DNA of 64,000 nucleotides from CAYXLW01 sp964466055. GTDB taxonomy: Bacteria > Patescibacteriota > Gracilibacteria > GCA-2401425. Positions 55,342-62,841 of the stretch are shown here, piece by piece (positions within the stretch are counted from its first letter, which is position 1; every line of letters begins with the position of its first letter). The position numbers were made by a program, and so were the translations under genes. The notes below the pieces were generated by a model. The model was not told the origin of the DNA. It saw only the letters and a program-made list of their open reading frames with translations, and ran no database searches. The stretch lies in the NCBI GenBank assembly GCA_964466055.1, contig CAYXLW010000007.1, positions 1-64,000 of the forward strand, in the 5' to 3' direction.

Positions 55342-55566
55342 ATGACTACCTCAGCAACTACATTTAGGCTTCCTGCAGATTTGCATACCCAAGCAAGTAA
55401 AAAAGCAAAACGTATGGGGATCACTTTAACAGCAGTTATAAAACAAGCTTTAAAAGATTTTTTAACTAAACAAGAAATTATTATTAGTGATATAGAAGAG
55501 ATTGAGATTCCAAAAGATAAGCAGGAAAAAGTAAAAACAATTTCTACAAAACTTTCTAAACTATAA
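55342..55566 (+). CDS. ribbon-helix-helix (CopG/RelB-like) antitoxin
   Basis: 74 residues. SATTFRLPADLHTQASKKAKRMGITLTAVIKQALKDFL is a ribbon-helix-helix DNA-binding domain (beta strand, then two helices), as in CopG and RelB/DinJ antitoxins. The acidic C-terminal tail (DIEEIEIPKDKQEK) would wrap the toxin. Its gene is 3 nt before the toxin and behind an operator-like palindrome. Confidence 0.8.
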   Translation: MTTSATTFRLPADLHTQASKKAKRMGITLTAVIKQALKDFLTKQEIIISDIEEIEIPKDKQEKVKTISTKLSKL

Positions 55567-55569
55567 GAA

Positions 55570-55923
55570 ATGAAGATTGTTATATCAAAAAGATTAGAGA
55601 GAAAATTTGATTCTCATTTTTCAAAAAATCATATTCTAAAATTTTGTTTGAAAGTTTTTCAAGGATTAGGAGATTTTATTCTTCCAAAAGTAACAGGTGG
55701 AAGGATTTTTAAGTTGAAACTTACAAGTGAAAATATTCATGGCAGAGGAGTTTTCTTGGTTACAGAAAATAAAGTTCTTCCATTGCTTATTCTTTCCAAA
55801 AACGATCCAATCGGAAGAAATATGTCAAAAAATAATCAGTTATATCTTAAAAAAGTTTTTGAAGCTTTAGATATTTTGGATGAAGATCTTGATAAAAATA
55901 ATATTGAAGTTGTTGAAATATAG
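55570..55923 (+). CDS. RelE/ParE-fold toxin-like protein
   Basis: 117 residues, basic. The pattern is that of a RelE/HigB-type toxin: a helical N-terminus (MKIVISKRLERKFDSHFSKN), then beta strands GRIFKLKLTSENIHGRGVFLVTENKVLPLLILSKNDPIG, where VFLVTEN...LLILSKND replaces the usual vfLyvknd. Catalytic residues are not certain. Pairing with the RHH gene 3 nt upstream is the main support. It lies between copies 1 and 2 of the repeat. Confidence 0.65.
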   Translation: MKIVISKRLERKFDSHFSKNHILKFCLKVFQGLGDFILPKVTGGRIFKLKLTSENIHGRGVFLVTENKVLPLLILSKNDPIGRNMSKNNQLYLKKVFEALDILDEDLDKNNIEVVEI

Positions 55924-55967
55924 ATTTTTCTCTATTTTTTCAAAAAATACTCTTAAGCTAGTTCTTA

Positions 55968-56253
55968 AAGGGTGTGAGAATCTGTCTGCTCCCGCCAAGA
56001 GGTGCACTAATAGCACCTTATTCCCGCTTACCTATGGCAAAAAATACTCGAATTAATCGGGTATTTTTTCTTTATAAAAGCCCTTTTCACCTTAAAAATT
56101 TTGCAAAAGGGTGCGAATCCCTTTCCCTTATGGCAGAGGTGCACTATTAGCGATAATAGAATATTTTTTATATCTCATTATTTTTTAATAAAAATGCTTC
56201 AAAAAGTAAGACTTTTTGGCTTAAAATATAGGGGTTCTAATCCCTGATACCCT
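55968..56253 (+). repeat. degenerate tRNA-Ser 3' end plus 261-bp repeat, copy 2
   Basis: Copy 2 proper is 55993-56253, identical to copy 1 except for about three bases and with no indels. Just before it, GAATC-TGTCTGCTCCCGCCA (55978-55997) matches the tRNA-Ser 3' end apart from small insertions and deletions, so an ancestral tRNA end was duplicated with the repeat. The internal GAGGTGCACTATTAG is at 56136-56150, again 137 bp after the first. About 120 nt of gene-free sequence follows before the HAD-like gene. Confidence 0.88.
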
Positions 56254-56374
56254 GTATGGGGATGAGTTATGGAATCCATGCACCACCTACAAAAGTAGAA
56301 ATCTAATATGAATATTTAACTGAAAAATTACGCTGAATAGTATAATACAAATTAAAAACTTCTAAACATGCTTT

Positions 56375-56707
56375 TTAAATAATCCTCATTTCAATTTCTT
56401 TCCAATTATTCTTATATTCAATCGCTCTGTCACAAATGTAATAATCTGCTACCACCTTTCCTTTATCTCTATAAATCTCATCATAAAGGATATTATTGTC
56501 TTTTAAGAACTGTATCATCTCTGTTTCATATTTCTCATTGTCATCAAAGTAGTCACTGTTGCTTCTGCAAGAATAAATGATGATATACCAACCTTTCTCC
56601 TTAAACCTCTGTATTACTTCTTTAGCTCCTTCTTCCAGCTCTCCAATCTCTGGGAACTTGTCTTTGCAGATAGTGCCAAAGTCTATTGCTATACGTTTTT
56701 GTATCAT
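56375..56707 (-). CDS. HAD-like protein with degraded catalytic motifs
   Basis: 110 residues. It resembles a small HAD phosphatase family (FPEIGELEEGAKEVIQRFKEKGW, IIIYSCRSN, VVADYYICDRAIEY). Motif I, normally DFDGT, reads IAIDFGTI: the second Asp is missing. Motif IV, normally DD, reads CD. Both changes hit catalytic or metal-binding positions, so it is likely a pseudoenzyme or binding protein. Its start overlaps the stop of the beta-CASP gene by 4 nt, so it is the third gene of an operon. Confidence 0.7.
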   Translation of the reverse strand: MIQKRIAIDFGTICKDKFPEIGELEEGAKEVIQRFKEKGWYIIIYSCRSNSDYFDDNEKYETEMIQFLKDNNILYDEIYRDKGKVVADYYICDRAIEYKNNWKEIEMRII

Positions 56708-57948
56708 AGTTTAAGAGGTTTATTATCTGGTAAAATTGTTACGTTAGAAAAGAAGTTTTTGTATTTCTCTGGCTCTTGCGTATGTACTGGAATAACTGTT
56801 TTAGGATTAACTGCATTAACTAACTTTTCCATTTCATCTACTCCTCCATGTCCTGAAGTATGGATATGATAAAAGTTCATTTCTTTTTCTTTACATAAAT
56901 CTTGTAAGTCGGAATCTTCTAAATATCCCTCCCATAATCCCCAAATGAAATTGGCGTTCTTTAATGGATATAACTTATCAAAGAATTTCCTTGAACCTCT
57001 ATTATCTTTAAAAAGAAATACTAAATCCTTTTTCCTTTCTGCCATTTCATCAGACGTTATTTTAGAGTTTTTGTATCTATACACATTTTGCTCATATCCA
57101 TTCTCTAAAAGAATCTTTGTTTGATTCGGAGAAAAATAAACTCTTATATTCCTCCAGTCATACTGTGGAAGTGTTTTTGATTTATTTCCTAACTCTTCAA
57201 GCACAAATGCTGTGTATGGATCAATTACAAGCTCTTTCTTTGCCTTAGTTGTTGCTTTATAGATACTTACTAATCTATCTATATTCTGTGATGCTACTGT
57301 AATCAATGAGATATTTTCTTGTTTCTCAAAAATCTTTATCAAAGCTTTTTCAACGGCTTCTTCTGTGGGATATTTTTCATTACCTCTAGTAATTCTTGTT
57401 CCTTCTAAAAGTAAAATATCAATATTTTTAGGGATATCTTTTAGAAGTTTTGGGAATAGATACTTTTCTCTTCCTGCTAGTCCTCTAAAATCTCCACTAA
57501 AGAATATTTGTTTATCTTCATGTTCAAATAGAAATGCGTAACTATCAAATGCAGAATGATTTACTCTGTATGGCGTTATTTTAATATCTCCAATATTAAA
57601 AGATTTTCTATCTTCAAATAATTGGATATTCTCTATCTCTATGCACATATCTCTTAAAAACAAGTTTGATATTTTTATAATTGATCTAGCTCCTTCACTC
57701 ATAAATACGGGAACAGTTTTTGGTATTTCGTTCATTTCTCCGTAATGGTCTTGATGTCCATGTGAAAGTAATACTGCCTTTTGTTTCTTATCATCCTCTA
57801 CTATTTTCTTAAAGTTTAAAGTTTCTCGTTTCTCGTCAGAGAGTGGCATTCCCATATCAATGATAATGTTTGTCATCTCTGTGCTTACAGAAATACAAGT
57901 TCCTCCTATTTCTGATGAGCCTCTTATTATTTTTAGTTCTATACTCAT
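56704..57948 (-). CDS. RNase J-like metallo-beta-lactamase/beta-CASP protein
   Basis: 414 residues. SHGHQDHYGEM gives the HxHxDH metal site; VNHSAFDSYAF, FSGDFRG, HTSGHGG and VIPVHTQEP match the later RNase J motifs. It is shorter than RNase J (about 555) and lacks its C-terminal domain. It sits between a PD-(D/E)XK-like gene (3-nt gap) and the HAD-like gene (4-nt overlap). The core RNA-processing copy is more likely the gene at 39516, so this one may be a specialised nuclease of the accessory operon. Confidence 0.85.
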   Translation of the reverse strand: MSIELKIIRGSSEIGGTCISVSTEMTNIIIDMGMPLSDEKRETLNFKKIVEDDKKQKAVLLSHGHQDHYGEMNEIPKTVPVFMSEGARSIIKISNLFLRDMCIEIENIQLFEDRKSFNIGDIKITPYRVNHSAFDSYAFLFEHEDKQIFFSGDFRGLAGREKYLFPKLLKDIPKNIDILLLEGTRITRGNEKYPTEEAVEKALIKIFEKQENISLITVASQNIDRLVSIYKATTKAKKELVIDPYTAFVLEELGNKSKTLPQYDWRNIRVYFSPNQTKILLENGYEQNVYRYKNSKITSDEMAERKKDLVFLFKDNRGSRKFFDKLYPLKNANFIWGLWEGYLEDSDLQDLCKEKEMNFYHIHTSGHGGVDEMEKLVNAVNPKTVIPVHTQEPEKYKNFFSNVTILPDNKPLKL

Positions 57949-57951
57949 GTT

Positions 57952-58884
57952 TTAATTTTTACTAAATATTTGATTACTAAAGTTTTTCCTAAATTCTTCG
58001 ATAGAGAAAAGGTTTTGTTTATAAAGCCCGTATCCCATGAAATTGGCTACTGCAAACTTTAGATTTGCATGTTTCATTGGTTTTAACTTTGACAGCACCT
58101 GATTAAGTTTAGAACTATCTGGGTCATGGTTCGCAAGTATAAATACAAAGTCTGGTTTTTCATCTGATACCTCTGTTATATGGTTTGGGTTTTTATCCAA
58201 TGATTTTATTAATCCTAAATCTCTTTTCTGCTTAAATGATTCAATCATTTCTTCCTTAATATTTTGAAGTCTGGAATCATCTGATAAAAAAGATTCCATA
58301 TCTCTAATATGTTTATCTATACTGGCACTTCCTTTAAGTGCACCATCTCCATATTTCTTTTCTATAAAGATTAGTTTAGGTTTATATCCTTTAAAAAACC
58401 TCCTAGAACATCCGTCTGATTCCCACTCAAAAGCTATGGCGTCAAATCTTGCTCCTATATCTGTATATTCAATATCACAGATAAAGTAGTCTGTTGCTTG
58501 GTTAAGATTATTCTCTCTAACCAATAACTGCTGAAACTCTCTCTCATCTTTAGGGTGTTTGGTAAACCATAAATCCATTTCATGTTTTAACTGTGGAATT
58601 AGGTTTATCCATTTTTGTACTATTTCTTCGTTTGTTATTATTTTCGATAATCCTTCTACTAGTTCTTTATTATGTACTAAATAATTTTTATCAAAGTAGA
58701 TTTCATACTTGGTTGCATTTAGTTCTTTTATCTTTATCAGATTTCCTCCTCGATAATAGATATTCACTGCATTTTCTCTAATTTCTAAATCTAATGTTAA
58801 GCATTCTTTACATTGTTTTAAGAAAGGGCTTAACATTCCTTCCTGTAGGTTTAGCATGAACTGCTGTGATAGTTTTCTAGTCAT
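57952..58884 (-). CDS. putative PD-(D/E)XK-type nuclease
   Basis: 310 residues. I do not recognise a named family. A plausible nuclease core is ICDIEYTDIGARFDAIAFEW followed by KLIFIEKKYGDGALKG, which gives the order D...(E)xK (ARFDAIA, then IEKKY), and SIDKHIRDMESFL follows. The C-terminal part (FVFILANHDPDSSKLNQVLSKL) is alpha/beta. It is the first gene of the three-gene operon and stands directly behind a structured leader. Nuclease activity is inference from the motif order. Confidence 0.5.
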   Translation of the reverse strand: MTRKLSQQFMLNLQEGMLSPFLKQCKECLTLDLEIRENAVNIYYRGGNLIKIKELNATKYEIYFDKNYLVHNKELVEGLSKIITNEEIVQKWINLIPQLKHEMDLWFTKHPKDEREFQQLLVRENNLNQATDYFICDIEYTDIGARFDAIAFEWESDGCSRRFFKGYKPKLIFIEKKYGDGALKGSASIDKHIRDMESFLSDDSRLQNIKEEMIESFKQKRDLGLIKSLDKNPNHITEVSDEKPDFVFILANHDPDSSKLNQVLSKLKPMKHANLKFAVANFMGYGLYKQNLFSIEEFRKNFSNQIFSKN

Positions 58885-58898
58885 AATTGGGGATATTA

Positions 58899-59036
58899 AA
58901 AAGTGGGTAAACCGTTCTGGCGACCCTCATCTTCGTCCACATTGTGGATTCCAATTTGGCAGAAGCGATTTACCCGCTTTTCCATTGGAATCCCAATATA
59001 AAAATTTGATGTGGTTATGCCGAAGATGAAAGTCGC
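58899..59036 (-). ncRNA. pseudoknot-like leader of the nuclease operon
   Basis: Three sets of complementary arms interlock. A: GCGAC, TCATCTTCG and CCACAT (58920-58942) pair with ATGTGG, CGAAGATGA and GTCGC (59009-59036). B: GGATTCCAAT (58946-58955) pairs with ATTGGAATCC (58984-58993). C: the B loop holds CGATTTACCCGCTTTT (58966-58981), which pairs over 16 positions (one mismatch, one wobble) with AAAAGTGGGTAAACCG (58899-58914) outside stem A, just upstream of the start codon. C crosses A and B, so it is either a pseudoknot or an alternative fold. Confidence 0.6.
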
Positions 59037-59581
59037 AACTGAACTTTACTAGCTTATTTTTTACTAATCAAGTTGTAAGATAAGTTAATATATTACATTA
59101 TATGTGAAACTTTATAATTCAGAAAGAATTATTAAAAAAATAAAAATTATTCTTAAATAACTTTTTATCCAGTTAGTTCTAAACGATATTTTTCAGCTAT
59201 TTTTAGCTTTATTTTATATTATAATTTATCCCGAACTTCAGACAGGCAGATAAGGCAGAAAAAATGATAAAAAATTTACACCTTAATAGTCAAAAAATTT
59301 ATTTAAAAAACATGCTTTTGTTGCATGTCAGATATAATCGCATTATAACTGGAGTTTAACGAATTTTTCTTGAAAAAATAGGTGCAACTTTAAAAAGAGT
59401 TGCATGTTTTTAATGCAATAAATCTGGAATTTTACATCTTTTGTAAAAAATTAGATTCTATGAATAAATAGAGATCATAAGGCTAATAATAGCTTTAAGC
59501 AGACATATTCCTAATATTTAATCAGCTGCCATTCTTATTTTAAAAAATATTAATAGGCGTAAGTCTATTAGCTATTTTTTT
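59037..59581. other. gene-free stretch with a possible small RNA
   Basis: No ORF is supported in these 545 nt. A TATAAT (59333-59338) is overlapped upstream by a hairpin ACATGC/GCATGT (59310-59328). About 45 nt later TGCAACT/AGTTGCA (59383-59404) with TGTTTTTAA after it looks like a terminator, which would give a transcript of about 65-75 nt. No good -35 is present, so the small RNA is only a possibility. The end of the stretch (about 59574-59595) repeats the TATAGTGTCTCATTT found after copy 1. Confidence 0.35.
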
Positions 59582-59910
59582 ATAGTGTCTCATTTGTCTC
59601 GTTCTACATTGAAAGGGTGTTAGACCGAGATGCTCCGCCAAGAGGTGCACTAATAGCACCTCATTCCCGCTTACCTATGGCAAAAAATACTCGAATTAAT
59701 TGAGTATTTTTTCTTTGTAAACGCCCTTTTCACCTTAAAAATTTCTTAAAAGGGTGCGAATCCCTTTCCCTTATGGCAGAGGTGCACTATTAGCGATAAT
59801 AGAATATTTTTTATATCTCATTATTTTTTAATAAAAATGCTTCAAAAAGTAAGACTTTTTGGCTTAAAATATAGGTGGGATAGCCCCTTAAACTCTTTTT
59901 CATAGTGTCT
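59582..59910 (+). repeat. 261-bp repeat, copy 3, with partial flanking unit
   Basis: Copy 3 runs from 59636 (CGCCAAGAGG) to about 59875 and then diverges. It has base changes but no indels against copies 1 and 2. In the AAAAAATACTCG stem it has TTGAG in place of TCGGG: one wobble pair becomes a Watson-Crick pair and one the reverse, so the stem is kept. TATAGTGTCTC occurs before it (59581), after it (59902) and after copy 1 (55250), so the original unit was longer. The internal GAGGTGCACTATTAG starts at 59779, 137 bp after the first. Confidence 0.85.
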
Positions 59911-59984
59911 CGGTGCTAGACCGCAATGCTTCCGTCAGGAAGAAATATACTTCACTTTATTGTGAGTTTTTTTTGAAAAGTGTT

Positions 59985-60464
59985 TTAATAAATTACTAAA
60001 TAATTAAGGTAATAAATCGAAAAATTTAATATAGATGCAAAACTAACCCATAAAATATAAGGGATCAATAAATATGATGCTGATTTAGATATTTTAAAAA
60101 AGTAAATTATAGATAATAAAATGCTTATCCATAAGATAATTATTTCTATGAAGGCAAATAGTGGAGACTGAAATCCAAAAAAAATAATTGACCAAATCAT
60201 ATTCAGAAACATTTGTACTCCAAATGTAATAAAAGCCATTTTTTTATTTTTTATAGGATTTATCCAAATAATATATAATGAGATTCCCATCATTATATAG
60301 AGTGCTGTCCAAGCTGGACCAAAGATCCAACTAGGAGGTGTAAAAAATGGTTTATGTAGATATATGTACCATGTAGATATTGAGTTCATTGTAAAAAATG
60401 AGCCTACAAAACCTACTGTAAGTGGTATGAATATTGATATTATGAATTTTGTAAGTTTGTTCAT
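59985..60464 (-). CDS. tspO: TspO/MBR family tryptophan-rich membrane protein
   Basis: The start is set at MNKLTKFIISIFIP (60464); a longer frame from 60503 adds 13 residues. Five membrane segments. Family motifs PPSWIFGPAWTALYIMMGIS, NMIWSIIFFG and PYILWVSFASILNFSIYYLN are intact. TspO proteins bind porphyrins and other hydrophobic ligands and are linked to stress signalling. No tetrapyrrole genes are near. The MATE transporter is just upstream on the same strand, probably co-transcribed. Confidence 0.88.
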   Translation of the reverse strand: MNKLTKFIISIFIPLTVGFVGSFFTMNSISTWYIYLHKPFFTPPSWIFGPAWTALYIMMGISLYIIWINPIKNKKMAFITFGVQMFLNMIWSIIFFGFQSPLFAFIEIIILWISILLSIIYFFKISKSASYLLIPYILWVSFASILNFSIYYLNYLVIY

Positions 60465-60509
60465 TATATTTAAATTATGATTATTTGTTAGTAAGAAAAT
60501 CAAAAGTTG

Positions 60510-61940
60510 TTATTGTCGGATACCTTCTTCAATAATACTTTCTATCGCAATTTTCTTTTGAAGTTTTTGTTCTTTGTTATCGATAAGTTTTACTCTTTTC
60601 CAATTCCCTCTTAAAAAATAAATTAATGTAATTATGGATGTGAGAAAAAAAGTTATGGGAAAGGCGAGCCATAATCCTTTAATACCAAGTGTAGTATGTT
60701 TTGAAAGAATATATGCAACTGGAAATTGAATAACCCATTGAGAAATAAGACTAATCATCATAGTTGTTGTCATGCTTCCTGAGCCTCGAAGTACTCCTGA
60801 AAAAGCAAATTGAATTCCCATGAATGGAAATGCGAATGTAAGAAAACGAAGAAATGTAGTACCTATTCCTACAACAACGTCGTCATTTGATACGAAAAAT
60901 TTTACTATATAAGGAGCAAAAGAAAAAACTAAAACTCCTAATCCAGAAAGAAAAATAACTGCAATAAGTGCACTAAGTTTACCAATTTTACAAGCTCTAT
61001 CTATTTTTTTTGCTCCAATATTTTGCCCTACTAAAGTTGCTGTTGACATAGCTAGTCCCATTGCAGGAATAATGATAATTTGAAGGATATTTGAACCAAT
61101 ACCATATGCGGCTACTGTAAATGTTCCAAAGCTTGAAACAAGAAATGTCATAACTAAAGCGCCAAGTGCTCGTGTTGACATTTCTATGGATGATGGAAAG
61201 CCTAAAAGGAAAGATTTTTTAATAAAGGAAAAATCTGGAATGAAGTTTTTTAAATTAAGTTTAATTCCATAATTTCCACGGAAGAGAATTACAAATCCAA
61301 TAATCATTGCTATAGTTTGCGTTCCAAATGTTGCCCAAGCAGCTCCTGCAACACCAAAGGCAGGAATTATCCCACTACCAAAAATAAAGAGGGGATCGAG
61401 AACAAAATTTAGAAGCATTGTTCCTAGAACTATATAAATAGGTAGCATCACTTCACCAATTCCTCTAAGAATTGCTTGAAAAGTGAAAAAACTAAATACT
61501 GAAACAATCCCTAAAAATGAAACTCGTAAAAATCCAAGTGCGCTTGTATAAACACTCTGTTCTACTCCCATAAGGTGTAAAAGCATAGGAGAAAATATTA
61601 AGCCTAATGCTCCAAGTATAAATGAGATGCTGATGACCATTAGTAAAGTTTGAGCTGAAATATGATTTACCATTTCTCTATTTTTTGCTCCCATGTACTG
61701 TGCAACAAGTATTGATCCTGCCATTGCAAATCCCATTCCTAAAGAAAGTACTAGAAAGATAAAAGGAAAACTTACTGAAACGGCAGCTACTGCAATACCT
61801 CCTAGTTTACCAACCCAAAATGCGTCTGTAAGTTGATATCCACTTTGTAAGAGATTCCCAAATACTATTGGGATTGAAAGTGAGATGATTGAGCTTACAA
61901 TAGGTCCTTCTGTTAGAGATTTTTTGCTTTTGCTGATCAT
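60510..61940 (-). CDS. MATE family efflux transporter
   Basis: 476 residues with twelve membrane segments in two related halves. Each half begins alike (SIIS LSIPIVFGNLLQSGYQLTDAFWVGKLGG; later LGFPSSIEMSTRALGALVMTFLV). MATE carriers export cationic drugs or metabolites in exchange for Na+ or H+. It resembles the NorM/DinF-like bacterial group. The substrate is unknown. Confidence 0.9.
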   Translation of the reverse strand: MISKSKKSLTEGPIVSSIISLSIPIVFGNLLQSGYQLTDAFWVGKLGGIAVAAVSVSFPFIFLVLSLGMGFAMAGSILVAQYMGAKNREMVNHISAQTLLMVISISFILGALGLIFSPMLLHLMGVEQSVYTSALGFLRVSFLGIVSVFSFFTFQAILRGIGEVMLPIYIVLGTMLLNFVLDPLFIFGSGIIPAFGVAGAAWATFGTQTIAMIIGFVILFRGNYGIKLNLKNFIPDFSFIKKSFLLGFPSSIEMSTRALGALVMTFLVSSFGTFTVAAYGIGSNILQIIIIPAMGLAMSTATLVGQNIGAKKIDRACKIGKLSALIAVIFLSGLGVLVFSFAPYIVKFFVSNDDVVVGIGTTFLRFLTFAFPFMGIQFAFSGVLRGSGSMTTTMMISLISQWVIQFPVAYILSKHTTLGIKGLWLAFPITFFLTSIITLIYFLRGNWKRVKLIDNKEQKLQKKIAIESIIEEGIRQ

Positions 61941-62034
61941 TAATAAAGAAGGATTAAGTGGAGGTATCTTAATCTTATTGAAATTAACTGTGAAGAAAAA
62001 ATAATATTTATTAAAAATGTTAATTTATTAATAT

Positions 62035-62607
62035 TCATAGGATGTTAAAGAATTCATCTTCTTTCCATTTTTGGGGATTGTATATGATATATTCTGAAAT
62101 TTTGTTGAATGATTCTTGGTTTCGGAGAACGTGTTCATAGTAGTTTCTTTGCCAAACAGGCTTTTTTGGAATTTTATGAAGTTCTCTTAATATGTTTATT
62201 TGTTTGGTAACGGTAGATTTGTATCCGCGAACCATTTATCCTAAATTATTAGATGGGGATTGGAATTTTGTTTTTTGGGAGGTATTGAAATCATTTTGGG
62301 ATACAAGTTGGGGCGTATTGCAATACGCCCCAACAGAATTATTAATTGTTACAATGGCATGGATATGATTTGGCATAACTACAAAGCAATTTATTTCCAT
62401 ATTTTTTCTTATTTCAGAGGTCTTTTTTAATTCATTATATGCAATTTTCCCTAGTTTATTTAAAGTCATTTCTCCATTTTTGATTGCACCAAATAGGCAT
62501 TCTCTATTTTTTGTGCAAATGGTTATAAAATATGCCCCGCTTTGTGAATAATCATATTCTTTTAGTCGGATTGATTGACGATTGTAAAGATTATAATTAT
62601 TTATCAT
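62035..62607 (-). pseudogene. REP-associated tyrosine transposase (RAYT, Y1_Tnp), broken by a stop codon
   Basis: Two abutting frames on the minus strand form one RAYT. The first part (62607 to 62236) has GAYFITICTKNR and the HUH motif MPNHIHAIV. The second part (62235 to 62035) has VRGYKSTVTKQINILRELH, and the catalytic Tyr in WQRNYYEHVLRN. They are in the same frame and separated only by a TAA (LG-stop-MVRGY), so a single nonsense change splits HUH from Tyr and should inactivate the protein. Restart at the ATG next to the stop could make only the C-terminal piece. RAYTs act on REP palindromes. Confidence 0.85.
62307..62334. repeat. perfect 28-bp palindrome inside the RAYT gene
   Basis: GTTGGGGCGTATTG followed by its exact reverse complement CAATACGCCCCAAC. 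It lies in frame and encodes VGAYCNTPQL. Its form is that of a REP hairpin, much more GC-rich than its surroundings. Confidence 0.9.
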
Positions 62608-62722
62608 AGATTTTTAAATAAATAATTAATTTAAGACATTGTTCTAATTATGAGTTATGTACCATATAAATAAAAGCTTATTTTAAGCCAATATTTTTAA
62701 TTTTATTAATTATTAAAAAAAA

Positions 62723-62743
62723 GAGAAGATTAAAAATCTTCTC
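62723..62743 (-). terminator. terminator downstream of der
   Basis: On the minus strand GAGAAGAT/ATCTTCTC with a 5-nt loop is followed by a run of eight T. It lies about 100 nt after the der stop, beyond the REP-like palindromes. Confidence 0.8.
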
Positions 62744-62760
62744 GATATAAGATTCCTGAC

Positions 62761-62830
62761 AAGTCACAAAGTGACCCCCTTTGGGGGGAATGACTTTTTT
62801 ATCGTTGAGGCGTGCCATTGGCACGCCACG
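62761..62830. repeat. REP-like palindrome pair
   Basis: The first is AAGTCA...CCCCCTTTGGGGG...TGACTT (62761-62796). The second is GGCGTGCC (62809-62816)/GGCACGCC (62820-62827). Both are GC-rich hairpins in an AT-rich gap between der and its terminator, 155 bp from the RAYT gene, as REP elements often are. Confidence 0.6.
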
Positions 62831-62841
62831 ACAATATAAAT

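Noticed and set aside
54984..59875. CRISPR array
   Set aside because: The repeats are 261 bp long, only three in number and separated by genes of 0.7 to 3.4 kb; no cas gene is present.
62035..62235. A separate 66-residue gene
   Set aside because: It is the in-frame C-terminal part of the RAYT transposase, carrying its catalytic tyrosine region.
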